The notes below the pieces were generated by a model that was not told the DNA's origin, did no database searches, and was given only the letters and a program-made list of their open reading frames with translations. 64,000 bases of DNA, taken from Taenia hydatigena (Eukaryota > Platyhelminthes > Cestoda > Cyclophyllidea > Taeniidae). Below, in pieces: positions 52,125 to 63,364 of the stretch (the first letter of the stretch is position 1; each line of letters begins with the position of its first letter). The stretch covers positions 25,189,886 to 25,253,885 of the forward strand of contig JADWOT020000001.1 in the NCBI GenBank assembly GCA_036345935.2. The letters run 5' to 3'. Made by a program: the position numbers and the translations under genes.

Positions 52125-55100
52125 CTGTAAAATGAAAACTGGGATTACCGACGCAGAATCGAGAGTGGTTGAGTTTAGTGAATTTCGCGAATGACTGCTA
52201 ATTTATTTGACATCCTTTATGCCCCCTAGGAGAGCCATAATTAAGGTCCCAATTCAAAATCGGCTGATGACTGCTAAAGTTTTAATTTGTAAAAGATGGC
52301 TATAATGAGGCTACGGACCGAATGAATCATCAGAGTTGATTATCAAACCCTTCATGTAGAAGCACAACAAACACGCATTAGGAGGTATAGTTGAGTAGAC
52401 GTAAGGAAGGTTCGGTTCCAGAAGCCTTTCAAAATTCTCATTTTATGTCATTACAGGATTTAACAAGGGAGAAAAATTATGATGTACTGCAGCATTAGGG
52501 CTTAGTTCCGACTGACCATCATAACTGATAAAGACAAAAAGAAAAGACAATCCTGTGAGTATGTGCTGAAGCGCTTGGGCTGCTTTCATCTTAATGGCAT
52601 TAAAACTCGGGTGTTAAGCCATAACTCAAAGCTGTATTTCACTACTTTGCCGCTTCTTTAAAATTTAATCTTGTTTATGATATTAAAAAAATTTTTGTTA
52701 TTGCTAGCAAGAATTTCTTAAATAATCAATTTAGGAGCCTACACCCACTTTCTGTATTAATACTTCCTTCATTTGGGGTCCCAAAACTGCATAAGTGTGC
52801 TTTTAATGGGTGGTTAGCCTGCCGTTTATCTTAGTTGGGAAGATTTTTAGCGACTTTAAATAAGAGAACATTTTGCAAACCGTAGCCTATACAGGTAGTA
52901 TCCCCTTGCCCATTCCTTTTCCTGTTTGTAGGTAGGGAAACACCTCGTGGTGCATAACGTCATGCAGTCTATGGCAATAATTTACGAGCCACGCATTCTA
53001 TGGCACAGTCATGTCTTACGGAGGATGAGGTATTTGTGACTCCATCGATGACTTCTCAAAAGTTACCTTTATCGAGTGACAGAATTTTTAGTATTATTTT
53101 CGACCATATTTTACAAATGTCTCTCTACCATGGGAGAACCCAGTAATAATGAATTAATAGAGCCATTAAGAGGAGCATCAAAGACGCCCTCTACAAGTTT
53201 TACGGAATTTTCAGATGAAACAACGCTGACTTAAGCACTCAACAAGGCAGACTATTAAGCGTCCTGCAGTCTACTGCTTACACTTTCAGCCTACTAATTA
53301 TTCTGACCTACTTACATGGATGGATGGAACGAATCGCGTTTTCGACGCCAGTCACTAAGTCAGACTTATTAGGGTGCTTTTGTCAAGAATGGTGAATTCT
53401 CTGATAAGTCTAGTGAACACTACTGTGAAGGCAGAACTTGTATACAGCTCTTTCACTTCTCAATATTTGCTTAAATTGCAGCGCAGGTTTCAGACCAAGT
53501 ACTTCAACATGTCGTTCAATCAGGTCTCGCTCCCAAATTCATTTGCAGCTAAAAAGCTTCATAGTTGATCTAAGGGCATTTTGCATTGACCACCATAAAG
53601 ATGGACCGACAACCCTCCAACTTCTAAGATTATGATGCATTTTATTGTAAAGGCCAAAGTAGCGTAAAAATACCGAAAAAAACGTAAGTATGCCCTAAAT
53701 ATAAAGTAATCCGTTTTTTTTTACCAAATACAATTAAAAGTAAATGTCTTGATTTGAGTTTATCTGCTTTATGCCAAAATATGTGGCAAAAGAATCGAAT
53801 GTCGAGAACCATAATAACTTAATGCGCTAGTGCTGAGTTGAGGGGACAGTAAGAATGCGAAAAACGACTTCCCTAGGGGAGCTACTCAGCTTAAATGCAA
53901 AATTTATCTAAAATCTGAGATATATTGATCATACTGCATCCGTGTTGCAGCGAATTTTGAAATGTGCAGGAACATGCTCAACTTGTGAGATCTATTAGCT
54001 CACGCAAGCACGTCACCGCAATAGTTAAACTGTCTATCTAAAGCTCCAGCGTAATTTCACTTTGCGTTTTAGGTTTACGTTGCTTGTCTCTTGTTTGTTG
54101 CTATATCAGTAGCTCCCTTTTGCCTTTTAAACTCCCGTTATGCAGATTCTACCCAATTAATGATTATTTGTCTGCGTAAAGACTAAAAACATTGCATTTA
54201 TGGAAGTGGATAGCAAGCCCTGTAGCTAATACAAGTATGCCTTTAATTAATGTTAAAATTTGAACCTTAAATTGGTGCGGAATAACATGCCTGGTTTATA
54301 AAAGAATCGGCAATGACTCTTTACATAGGTGCCAAATTATCGCCCGCCATCGACGAAGACCTCTATCCTCCGTTTCCCTTATGACCGGTGTTACCGAATG
54401 CAGCGACACTTCATGCAGTCTCGAGTTTTTGAAAAGTCTCTTGTTATGCTCTCTGGCGCATCCGAGTAATGATAACAGCTAAGCAAATGCGCGGCATCAC
54501 CTCCCTATCACTTGGAAGATATGCTTAAAGATGTGCTTAAAAGGTCAGAAAGGAACAGGCACGCAACAGTCCCAGCCCAGCTTACTATAAACTGACTTTG
54601 CATTCGATCTAACCCCCATGGAACTAGAGATGGACATACGAGATAAACAGCTCATTGCTACGTCTCTCAATGCAGCTACCGGGCAGGACAGAACCGTCGA
54701 CTCAATAAAATTGCTAAGTGGGAAGGGTGATGTGGTGATCATGTGCCCTCTCGGTTGCAAGATTCTCAATTACTTCCTTTACAACAATCATTTTGTTGCA
54801 TTGCAAAAGTAGATGAGAAACAAGGCTGAATATTTATAATAATGGGGGAAATTATCAACAGAAGGGAGTGGTTCCATGTTATTTTCGACCTTTTTTAGCT
54901 CATGGTTTAAAATAGGCTGGCGCTTTAAGCGTCTGGCTTCTAATCGTATGTAACATGTGCAAAGATCCCTTTCCAACCAAAGGGAGGTATTTTTAGCTTT
55001 TTAAGATAATTTTGTTTCCATCTTTTGCTTCCAAATGTGTAACGACAAATGTTTAAATGAAGAATTGGCTTTGACAGCATAAAGTCTATGGCAGAATGGA

Positions 55101-55229
55101 GAGATCTTTATTGCCTATGCAAGAATGAGTTGACTGAGGTGCTTAACGCTTTACGAATCAATTTTTAAGGCAAACGTGTTTTAAAACTGGCTGTTTAAAA
55201 TGTGTGGATGGAAAAGTCATAGAGCACAC

Positions 55230-55346
55230 CTGTGGACGAGAGGCGCTCTTTTTGAATGCATTGATGGCTTTTTGTAGGCACTTATCGTAGATTTCAACAG
55301 GGATAGGGTATTCCATCAGTTTTGGGAGAGCTTCCATAGCGGCAGC
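55230..55346 (-). CDS. SCYL2-like gene, exon 5
   Basis: Acceptor ending tttttccacctttag; donor CCACAG|GTGTGC. Phase 0 at both ends, residues 185-223. Reads AAAMEALPKLMEYPIPVEI and on through a basic helix to SASRPQ. The LPKLMEYP segment parallels the IPTFANLIDYP segment of SCYL2. Confidence 0.7.
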
Positions 55347-56410
55347 CTAAAGGTGGAAAAAATTTGGATCATATTACTAAAGCAAGTCATCAGCAATAGC
55401 TGCACTGACATTTTTAGCATCTTTTGCCGAACAGGCCAGGAAGCGCTCAGCGCGTCAAAAAGGATAACTGAAGTAGTAAGAAGAGCCTAACAGTTTTTTG
55501 CTATTTTCATCTTGTTAGCGTTTGTTTTATGGCATAAATACAAGCGCGACTACGTGCTCAAATAATTTTTTTAAGAAAACGTCAACTTATTTGATCCCTC
55601 GTTTAAGCTCTTCCGGCATGCGAAATCGCGACATGCTGAAATAAAGCAAGACGAAAAGAGCTGAATCGTTCTCCTATAATTTAACTTTATGCACTCGAAT
55701 CAAACATTCTTTATTGCTTATAATATGGACATAGTACTGAGCAACGATTTTTATGCGGTACATCACCCTTGTTAATTCCATAAGTGCGACGTTTTGACCC
55801 TTCATTTTAACCAGCTCAAATCGTACATCGCATCGCATATTGGCACGATGTTAAGATGTTGGACTTAAAGTGGGTTATTAGGGCGATTAGTTAATTGTTT
55901 GATACTTTGATTAGAGCGTATTTCTCCTCGCATGATGCACAATAAGAGCATAGTGGTAAGAGAATGATCCATTTCCACTTTTAAGCAATGGTATAGTCTA
56001 TCAACTCATCTATTATTTCACTAAGTATCAATTCATTTTTAATAATTTGTCAAATTTTTAGGACAAATGAGACACTTAATGCTTCTACCTTAATGAGAAT
56101 AACAGATGTGAATCACCTGAAAACTTCTCCACTGAGCATGCTCTGCATCTTGCACTTTTCTATTAGCTAAGTTAAACCCAGAGACTAAACTTAGGGAAAA
56201 TAGATGCAAAATTGTACCATCACAAAGCTTTTTTAACTTGTTATAATCATTCTCTAAACCAATGTGTTCCGTTTGGGCTTGACATGGACACACGAGATAA
56301 TCCGCACACACTCACCACACTACGGTAAAGGAAATGCAACCCTTGTGATCTTACAAGAATTAACTACTAAGGTAGCAGTTTGTTAACTTTGTGCTTGAAG
56401 GCAACTTCAA

Positions 56411-56462
56411 GGACCGTCAAGCTTTTTTATTGCACCACTGACTGTGGTGCGATTGACGGCTC
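56411..56462. repeat. nested two-stem hairpin within intron
   Basis: CCGTCAA (56414-56420) pairs with TTGACGG (56453-56459), and inside it GCACCAC (56432-56438) pairs with GTGGTGC (56444-56450) around TGACT. Two further outer pairs are possible past one mismatch. It lies 100 bp upstream of the plus-strand ORF at 56562. It might be a small structured RNA, a transposon remnant or chance. Confidence 0.5.
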
Positions 56463-56561
56463 CGGAAGCTGACTAATTGGAGCGTCGACGACGTTACTTA
56501 AAGGGAATGAGAGTTGTGTAGTGTCTTGTTATTAATTTAACTCCTCGCTTTGGTTTTGCAG

Positions 56562-56923
56562 GTATTTTAATGCTCTGCCTTTGCATCCTTAATAGGCGAC
56601 ATGGCGAGCAAGTCATCCTATTAGTCCAGAGACAATCTATGAGTCAGCAATATATTATCCCTCTTGCTGCCATGACTACAATCATCTTCGATAATGACCT
56701 GAGGAAACAATTATCTTGCCAGTTTTCTGTATGCTCTAAAGGACCTCATTTGACCATAAAATGGTGTGCATATAACACTACTTGTTATTTTTATTCTAAT
56801 GCGCGCACCGGCAGACATTTTGCATCAAGTGTAACGAGCTGTCAGCCCAGTCATTTGTTGTTCCAAACAAACAAGGCCCATGTGTGCCCCAGGGCTCATA
56901 AATTATTTATAGTACACAAGTAA
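56562..56923 (+). CDS. weak candidate exon on opposite strand in intron
   Basis: A strong acceptor (cctcgctttggttttgcag) precedes a frame open for 119 codons after two leading bases (ILMLCLCILNRRHGEQV at the start) to TAA. An ATTAAA lies about 60 bp on. The length is within what chance allows, the composition is Cys- and His-scattered and no domain is recognised. It would be a gene nested in the intron of the SCYL2-like gene. Confidence 0.15.
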
Positions 56924-57504
56924 CGTGGGAAAGTATCACCATATTTATTTGCCTAAAGTATGTACATGGAGCTCTAAAGCGATTAAATTTGGCAGAAGGC
57001 ATTCTAGTACGGTGTCTTAAGAATTTTATAGCTGTCTAAGTGAGCCTAATCGGCTCGTCTAGAAGATTTTTTTAGTAATGACAAACCATCTACCGTTAGT
57101 AGACATAGAGTCAAGGATTTCAGAGCGCATTATATGCATCAACGATTGTTCAGCAGGGCGGAAACATAAAGGTCAACATCTCCTCATTAAGGCGTTTAAA
57201 GAAAAAACATTGACTTCATAGTTATTTAGAAGTTTCAGTTTTCCTACAAGAGGCCTGTAACAGCTTCAGGTACCATCTATGCACTTTTCATGAAGAACGG
57301 ATAATGGATTAAGTCGTGGTTCCAAGCCAAATACATTTCCTGTGTGACCGCGGTAAAGACCCACAAAATGAATCTGTCTCACTAGCCATTTTTGTTGACC
57401 GGCTAACCTAATACAAATGGATACCAGCCATGATGTAACGCCTACAAGTTTTTAGGTAAAACCCTGCTGGTAAAAGGAAAAAACAAAAAGGCAAGATTAC
57501 TCAC

Positions 57505-57627
57505 TAGTGCCTCAAGGTTTCGCGAATTCAGGCAGAAGGGAACAAGAGGCAAAATAAGGTCCTTCACCTCAGCTGGAGTAAGGAATCGAGCAAAGTACTT
57601 GGAGAATCGCAAAAGAGCAGCTTTGAC
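57505..57627 (-). CDS. SCYL2-like gene, exon 4
   Basis: Acceptor ending gaagaatcctctttag; donor GCACTA|GTGAGT. Phase 0 at both ends, residues 144-184. Reads VKAALLRFSKYFARFLTPAE then VKDLILPLVPFCL. The PAEVKDLILPLV stretch matches PDEIKNSVLPMV of SCYL2 position by position. Confidence 0.7.
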
Positions 57628-58564
57628 CTAAAGAGGATTCTTCTGTCATTTGAAAAGAAGGGCAACATTTTTTTCTATTAATCCTTGTGTCCAAAAAATT
57701 GCTTAGCCATTGCCAGGAAGATTTCGCACTTCCTTAACACTTGATAAAGGTGGTCCTGATTTTTTTGTGGACAGTTTTCCAATTCGTTAAATATAAAAAT
57801 ATGGGAAAATCACCGTTTTAGTAGCTGTGAAACTTTGGATAAAGATAACTCCTTAAACAATGTGATTCAGTTAGCCCACTCTTTTCCACCATTGTCTTCT
57901 CAACTTGGAAATAAATAAATGGATTTTTTTTGCATGCCTCCTATCCATTACACCTCTGATCCAGGTCTTTTGAGCCATTGCGTATTTTCTACAGTAAGGC
58001 TACTTTAGAGACTATGCGAGGATTTCTCTTACTTTTTGGAGGGAAAATAAACGCTCGTTCCCTCAGCTGCTTTGCCTGCATTGAGTGGTCATATTTATGA
58101 TGAGGCACATGCATAATCGGATTTCAGAAACGCTTAATTCAATATACGTTAAGCAAATAAAAGTTTTCATCCTGGTTTGTTGCCAGTGGGCAAGAGCGAT
58201 TATTCGAAAGACTAGACTGCTGCTTGGTGCACATCAAATGCCTTTTTCGGTGGATTGTTTTAATGCACCTGAACACCGTCAAAGTGGCTATTGTAAATTG
58301 TCTTACACTCAGAATAAAAGATTTGTGCGTACATACTTCGCTTTTAATGCTAAATGACCCCCTTTTGATCAGAATCTGCACATTTTCATTATATTCGTGC
58401 TTGCAATACCTTTTTTTGGCAAGTGTTATAAGATGCATCGCATATGTTCGACAGAAAATCAGTCATTTCAATGTTAATAGCTTTGCATTTTACTTGTTTA
58501 CTATCACAGTCAGCCGATTGATCACAATATATATGCTTAAGTGCTTAGAATAGAGCTGACTAAC

Positions 58565-58831
58565 CTGGGCACCGCTAGCCTTTCGAAATAACTTCAAGAT
58601 GACCTTGTGAATGAGATTGCGCGACCGCACGTCTACAGGCTTACTGGCGAGCAGTCGGGACATGAGGTAGGCGATGTATTGTTCATTATGCGGAGTAAAG
58701 GCCCATGGGATTCTTCCGCTGGTGTTGTCTAAAGGAACGTCGGGCAGCTTGTGACGCGAATTTGTGGAGCTCAGGTCGATCTCTTCTAGCAGCTCAGCCA
58801 TTGTATTTAGCAGTGATAGTTGCCAATCCGA
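58565..58831 (-). CDS. SCYL2-like gene, exon 3
   Basis: Acceptor ending gtgttttattttag; donor GCCCAG|GTTAGT. Phase 0 at both ends, 89 codons, residues 55-143, the longest internal coding exon. Starts SDWQLSLLNTMAELLEEID, has a Pro/Asn-rich linker, then two helices ending LIHKVILKLFRKASGAQ. The C-terminal helices align with the first SCYL2 HEAT unit; the N-terminal half is not clearly alignable. The open frame extends through the internal ATG at 58801, so that ATG need not be a start. Confidence 0.65.
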
Positions 58832-58896
58832 CTAAAATAAAACACAGTTCTTTGTACACACCAGATGACAATATGATAGCCGGCTCGAGTGTTGCG

Positions 58897-58906
58897 CCCC
58901 CCCCCC
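58897..58906. repeat. C10 homopolymer
   Basis: Ten consecutive C (G10 on the coding minus strand), 65 bp upstream of the exon 3 acceptor. Intronic G-runs can influence splicing, but this is only a possibility. Confidence 0.8.
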
Positions 58907-59820
58907 TAAGGTCAATTTTGGGGTGCTTTTAGAGTGTCGCTGTGATCATGACCTTTGACATACGCGAGTACTTCTCAAGCGCTAACTAAGAACTAAAGTT
59001 ACACGACCTGTTTCCATGAGTGGAAAATTTATGTTCTAAAAATGTTTTGCAATATGTAGTCACATTTTATTGATCGGCATCCAAATCAGATAAAATTTTG
59101 GACAGTATTTTGGGTCTGGAATGTCAGCAAATTTGCTGCCTAGCCCAAAAACACGATTTATGAATTTTTTAGTGCCATTACATTTCGCTTAAAAGTGAAC
59201 AACCTTTTATGGTATAAACTAAATTACACCAAAAATAAAAGCCACTGCTTCACTCTTAGCAAGCGCCCGTCTAAAGTTTGGTATTGGATAGAAAATGGAT
59301 ACGAAAACCCTTTAAAGAAGTTATAAAGGGCATTTTTGTAGATAAAAGCGGCAAATGTAGCCTATACTCCCAGCAAAGAGAGGACCTACATGATTGTTCA
59401 TTAGAAAAGAGCCTGTGGAATCAGTTTCAAACAAGGAGCGCAGAGGCTCAAATTTTACGCTAATTAAAGGACACATTTCCTATATTTTTAGGTTTTTGAG
59501 ATGTGTGGCAATATTTTTTTTACTTTATCTTCTGAAACTTAAGGTGATGTACTGATTCTATTATGTGGAACTGCAGAGTGTCAACGCAATACCACTGGTC
59601 CAAAAAGGACGTTCCTGACTATAAAATTCCATTTGGAGACAGTAAGTTTCAAAGAGGTTATCATTAAGGGCTTTCTACGCCTTAAAATCTTTGATCGGAG
59701 CTCTAGCATTGTAATCTCAAAGTCATAGAAATAGGGAATATCGCATTGCCAAGCACGCTGATGCTGGCAACTATGGCGTACTATCGTTCTTGATGCTTGG
59801 CAGAGTTGCTCGCGGATATG

Positions 59821-59850
59821 GATTGGTATGCATTGGTATGGATTGGTACG
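59821..59850. repeat. 10-bp tandem repeat, 3 copies
   Basis: GATTGGTATG, CATTGGTATG and GATTGGTACG follow each other directly, each differing by one base from the consensus. It lies in intron 2 of the SCYL2-like gene. Confidence 0.85.
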
Positions 59851-60538
59851 CCTCCTTTGCTTGTCATTTTGACCGAAAATAGCGCAGAATACACCCTAAG
59901 TAGACCTCACCAGCATTGACTTGCATCACAGCCGAGTTTAACTTCCCTTACCTAATTCCATCACAAATTCTGTTAACATCAATTTGACCCATCTGCAACC
60001 TGTCAATCAAGCTTTGTTATCTTTAATATCATGGATGGTCCTCTGATCTCAGCCTGCATTTAAATGTCCAATTCACTTAATCTGCTTCCAAAAATCTATG
60101 ATTATCATATAGTTTAGATGCTACTAACTTAAAAACTACTATAAGTTTGTATTTGGTTATTTTTTGGCATTGTAGCAGCAGTTGAATTGTTTAGACTTTA
60201 ATCAAATGTGGAATTAGGGTGCCATAAAACTTTGAAGATAATGGTTGATTCCGAAGGGGTATTCCTAATCCCCAATTAGGCGGATTAAAAAGCACCATTT
60301 ACGACCTAATCCCTATAGCTCGTTAAAAGCACTTTAAGGCTGCAGATTGGGTAAGAAGGGCGTTCAGACCAATTTGTGTGACAAAAAAAGGAAATCTGGG
60401 CATTGATTCCAAATATTTATCAAAAAGGGTAAATATGAATGCATATGACAGTTAAGTCGTTGAACGTTCAAAGAAGTTCTTTAAAGGCATTTCAACGAAT
60501 GTAATGAAAATCAAAATGAAAAACTCTTCATAACTTAC

Positions 60539-60664
60539 GTCATCCCGGTCGTGATACACGGTATCGCAATTAAAGATGAGAAAGCGTTTGTCCTCCACTG
60601 AGCTATTGACATAATTGCAGAGGATTTGCATAAACTTCTCTTCCGTGCTCATTAGGTGGCACTC
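60539..60664 (-). CDS. SCYL2-like gene, exon 2
   Basis: Acceptor ending cgctttttcag; donor GATGAC|GTAAGT. Phase 0 at both ends, 42 codons, residues 13-54, open in this frame only. Reads ECHLMSTEEKFMQILCNY and ends YHDRDD. The family origin of this part is not recognised; it occupies the place where SCYL2 would have the end of its pseudokinase domain. Confidence 0.6.
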
Positions 60665-63288
60665 CTGAAAAAGCGACTTGCATTAAAGAGTGGTTAGAAG
60701 GAGCAATATCCTGCTTCATTTGCCATTGGTAGCCTGTCTGTAACCCCGTTAATGTCTATCAAGCTTTCACAGCCATCATACAACAATATGAATAGAAGGG
60801 ATTTCCTTTTCTTTCAAAAGTAGGGGTTCGAGTGTTACGAATCGCCTTATTGAATCGCGGTATGAGGTGTGATGTTTGCATGGAGAAATCTGATGCCAAT
60901 CAAAACTTTACCATAATTTAGATGAATTTGAGGCATTCGAAACGGCCAAGAATTTGTAATGGCCTGTCAAAAAATTTGAGACAATGATCATAGCCATTCC
61001 TATTGGTCCTTTACCATGCTTAAGACTGCTAAAAGATGAAGAGACTTGTCCTGTAAAAGTTCTTTGAGAGACTTATTTAGCAAAAAATACCATATTATTT
61101 CAATTAAGTAAAGTGAGACAGAATCGGATGTGATTTCATTATTCGCGGTTCTGCTACGAATTCATTTATTTTGCAGTGTCTACGGCTAAACGGATAAAGA
61201 ATTCTCATCTCTAAAAACCATTCCTATCACATATGCACATGAAATCTTTGTTTCCAAGCAAGCTTCTAAAGCTCAATGCACTTTTTGCAGAGAGTAAACA
61301 TTTACCTGTCTAGCAATTACTGTTAGAAAATTAGGTCTAAGTCCCTATCAATCATAATTCACTCCTGCCTCGTCTTTGTCGGCAAAATAACAAATGAATA
61401 AGAACTAAGAAGATGTCTAAAAAGACCCAATGAAAAATGCCGGCAATTTGTGGCTTTGCTAAAGCATTTGCCTGCTGTGCGACCAGATTATTGTGCAATA
61501 TTTGTTTTTGTAATCTGAGTAGTTCAAACACGTTTTGTTAATTAACTACAGGCGCAATGGTAGCCTGATTGACTACATCGTCACCGCTAAACTAAAGACT
61601 TAGTGTCGTCCTTCCTCGAGAAGAATGTTTAAAAGCAACGATTAACAAGGCAAGCAATGTTCTACGCCATCTGCACATCACATTCATCCATCAAGGAAAA
61701 TACATTCGGTAATTTAGTGCAGATCATTTGCAGAGCAATTTTAGGCCTTGAATTTATGCCCACATCGACGCCGTTATGCCAGGTGATGGCATGGTACTCC
61801 ACCTCGTCCTAGTCTTAAAGAATCCTCATTCGAGGACGGAAGCACATTAAACTAACACAGCTGAGCGGGTAAATATATTGCCCAATGAATGGGGTTGTTT
61901 TGCCAAAAACAAGTTTATTTTTGTATGATTAACAACTGTTTTCGTCGAAATGGGGCCATTTGCTTAAAGCAAAGCAAATTGCTTGCTAAAGTTTGATCAA
62001 AGTAAGAATAAGCTCTAAGTAAACCATTTTCCTTCTAGTTACGTAGCATTGCTGTCTCTTAAATAAAATGTATTTTTAAAAAGCATTCACAGTAACGTTG
62101 AATTGGCGCATTAAATTAAACACATAAATCTAAATTGTTGGCCACACAACGAGATTCGCAGGAATGCGAGTTCTTCAAAAAATGCCAAATCATTTGAATT
62201 GCCACACTACTATCAATTTTAGGAGTCTAGAATAGTGGGTCAGTAGAGATATTTTTGCTAATTTTGAAAGTGAACTTAAAAGAGGGGAGAGTCCTGACGC
62301 CAAACGCACATTTTGGGTTACAGCTCGCTGAGGCTCACTTCTTTGGTCCACAGGAGTTTTTGGAATTAATCGCTTGAGAGTTTCATCGCAAGAGGTAGCA
62401 AACTATTTCTAAATCAAAATGAGGCAGTGATTTTTATTTGGCACAAGTTAAATACTACATTTGCTTTTTGACAAGTTTGAATGCTTACTTCGTGGAGATT
62501 AATTTACTCATGGATGAGGATGCAATTTAAAAGAAATATAGACCCTTTTCCTGACTAATAAAAGCGTTCAAATATGTGAGTGTAATGCTGATAATAAAAT
62601 ATTGCAATTATAATGAAATTTTATCTTTTTGAACTTTAGTCATAACTAATTTTCTTTCGTCTGGAAATGTGACATTAGGTAGACCTGTATCATATAGTCG
62701 CCTGATGTAATTCAACCCCCCTCTTCCTACAAGATACGCTTCCCGGAAAATTCATGAAGAAACCACATTTTTGAGGATTATCATTCTTGTAAAAGAAACT
62801 GGCATTTTATCGGACAGATTCATTATCATAAAGGCAGTCGAAATCCTTAACTTGCTGATAATTGAATAACTACTCGACTGACAGTTGTCATGGCAGTGAA
62901 GAATGCTTGTAGCGCTTAGTTTGGTTTAAATTTAATGTAGAATGAAAAACATACAAAAGGTAATATCGACTGCTTAATGCCTTAACAACTTCAAATAATA
63001 AAAATCTACGGAAACGTCTGGTCAAGAATTGTGTTTCATGTAGCCGCCTTGACTTGGGTTTTTACACTAAATCTTTGAAAATTTAAGCTAAAAACTCAGC
63101 TACCCTTTATTTTTCGAAAAGTGCTAGACTTTCAGTGCATTCTTTTGATTGACTCCTGGCATCGATTCTAATAAATGGTTTTAGGCTTTAAAAAAGCGAG
63201 ACAACCGCGAGTTGTGACAAATAAGAGAATGAAATTGAGCATAAGAGAACTTAGAAACGACAGGAATAAAGGCAACCTACCAACTTAC

Positions 63289-63324
63289 CTTGGTATCATC
63301 TCCACCAGCTGAATACGTTTGCAT
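63289..63324 (-). CDS. SCYL2-like gene, tentative first coding exon
   Basis: Donor ACCAAG|GTAAGT at 63283-63288 is consensus. Only the frame beginning MQTYSAGGDDTK (ATG at 63322-63324, A at -3) leaves in phase 0 as exon 2 requires. Another frame across the same block is open for about 30 codons (LLLPRALSQGCKRIQLVEM) but would hit TAA four codons into exon 2. The start is therefore plausible but not secure; further upstream exons outside the window are possible. Confidence 0.4.
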
Positions 63325-63364
63325 CCTTGGCTAAGGGCACGAGGCAAGAGGAGGCTGATGGCAT
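63296..63364 (-). CDS. possible overlapping upstream ORF
   Basis: ATG at 63362-63364 opens 22 codons (MPSASSCLVPLAKDANVF and on) ending at TGA within exon 1, overlapping the proposed main start in another frame. If the transcript begins upstream of 63364, it could reduce initiation at the main ATG. Confidence 0.2.
   Translation of the reverse strand: MPSASSCLVPLAKDANVFSWWR

Larger units (their letters stand above)
44009..63324 (-). other. SCYL2-like HEAT-repeat gene (10 coding exons)
   Basis: Exons join without a frame break (36+126+267+123+117+115+119+152+153+382 nt) to 529 residues and a TAA. Residues about 110-320 are helical repeats with HEAT character. Compared with human SCYL2 as I recall it, the span from NLIHKVI to ILPLV and the SCYL2 span KLILPEL to VLPMV are both 47 residues, and the span from GLLK to ILPCLLP is 29 in each; the EYP and DYP blocks also correspond. 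SCYL2 is a pseudokinase linked to clathrin and AP2 trafficking. Here no kinase domain precedes the repeats: residues 1-110 are unrecognised. Residues 403-529 are Ser/Thr-rich with an acidic patch and possible proline-directed sites (LTPNR, DSPKK). Introns run from under 1 kb to 3 kb; apart from items listed separately they hold only chance ORFs. It could instead be another HEAT protein. Confidence 0.6.

Noticed and set aside
60221..60320. Several CCTAAT / ATTAGG words suggesting telomere-like repeats
   Set aside because: They are scattered single copies in both orientations, not an array.
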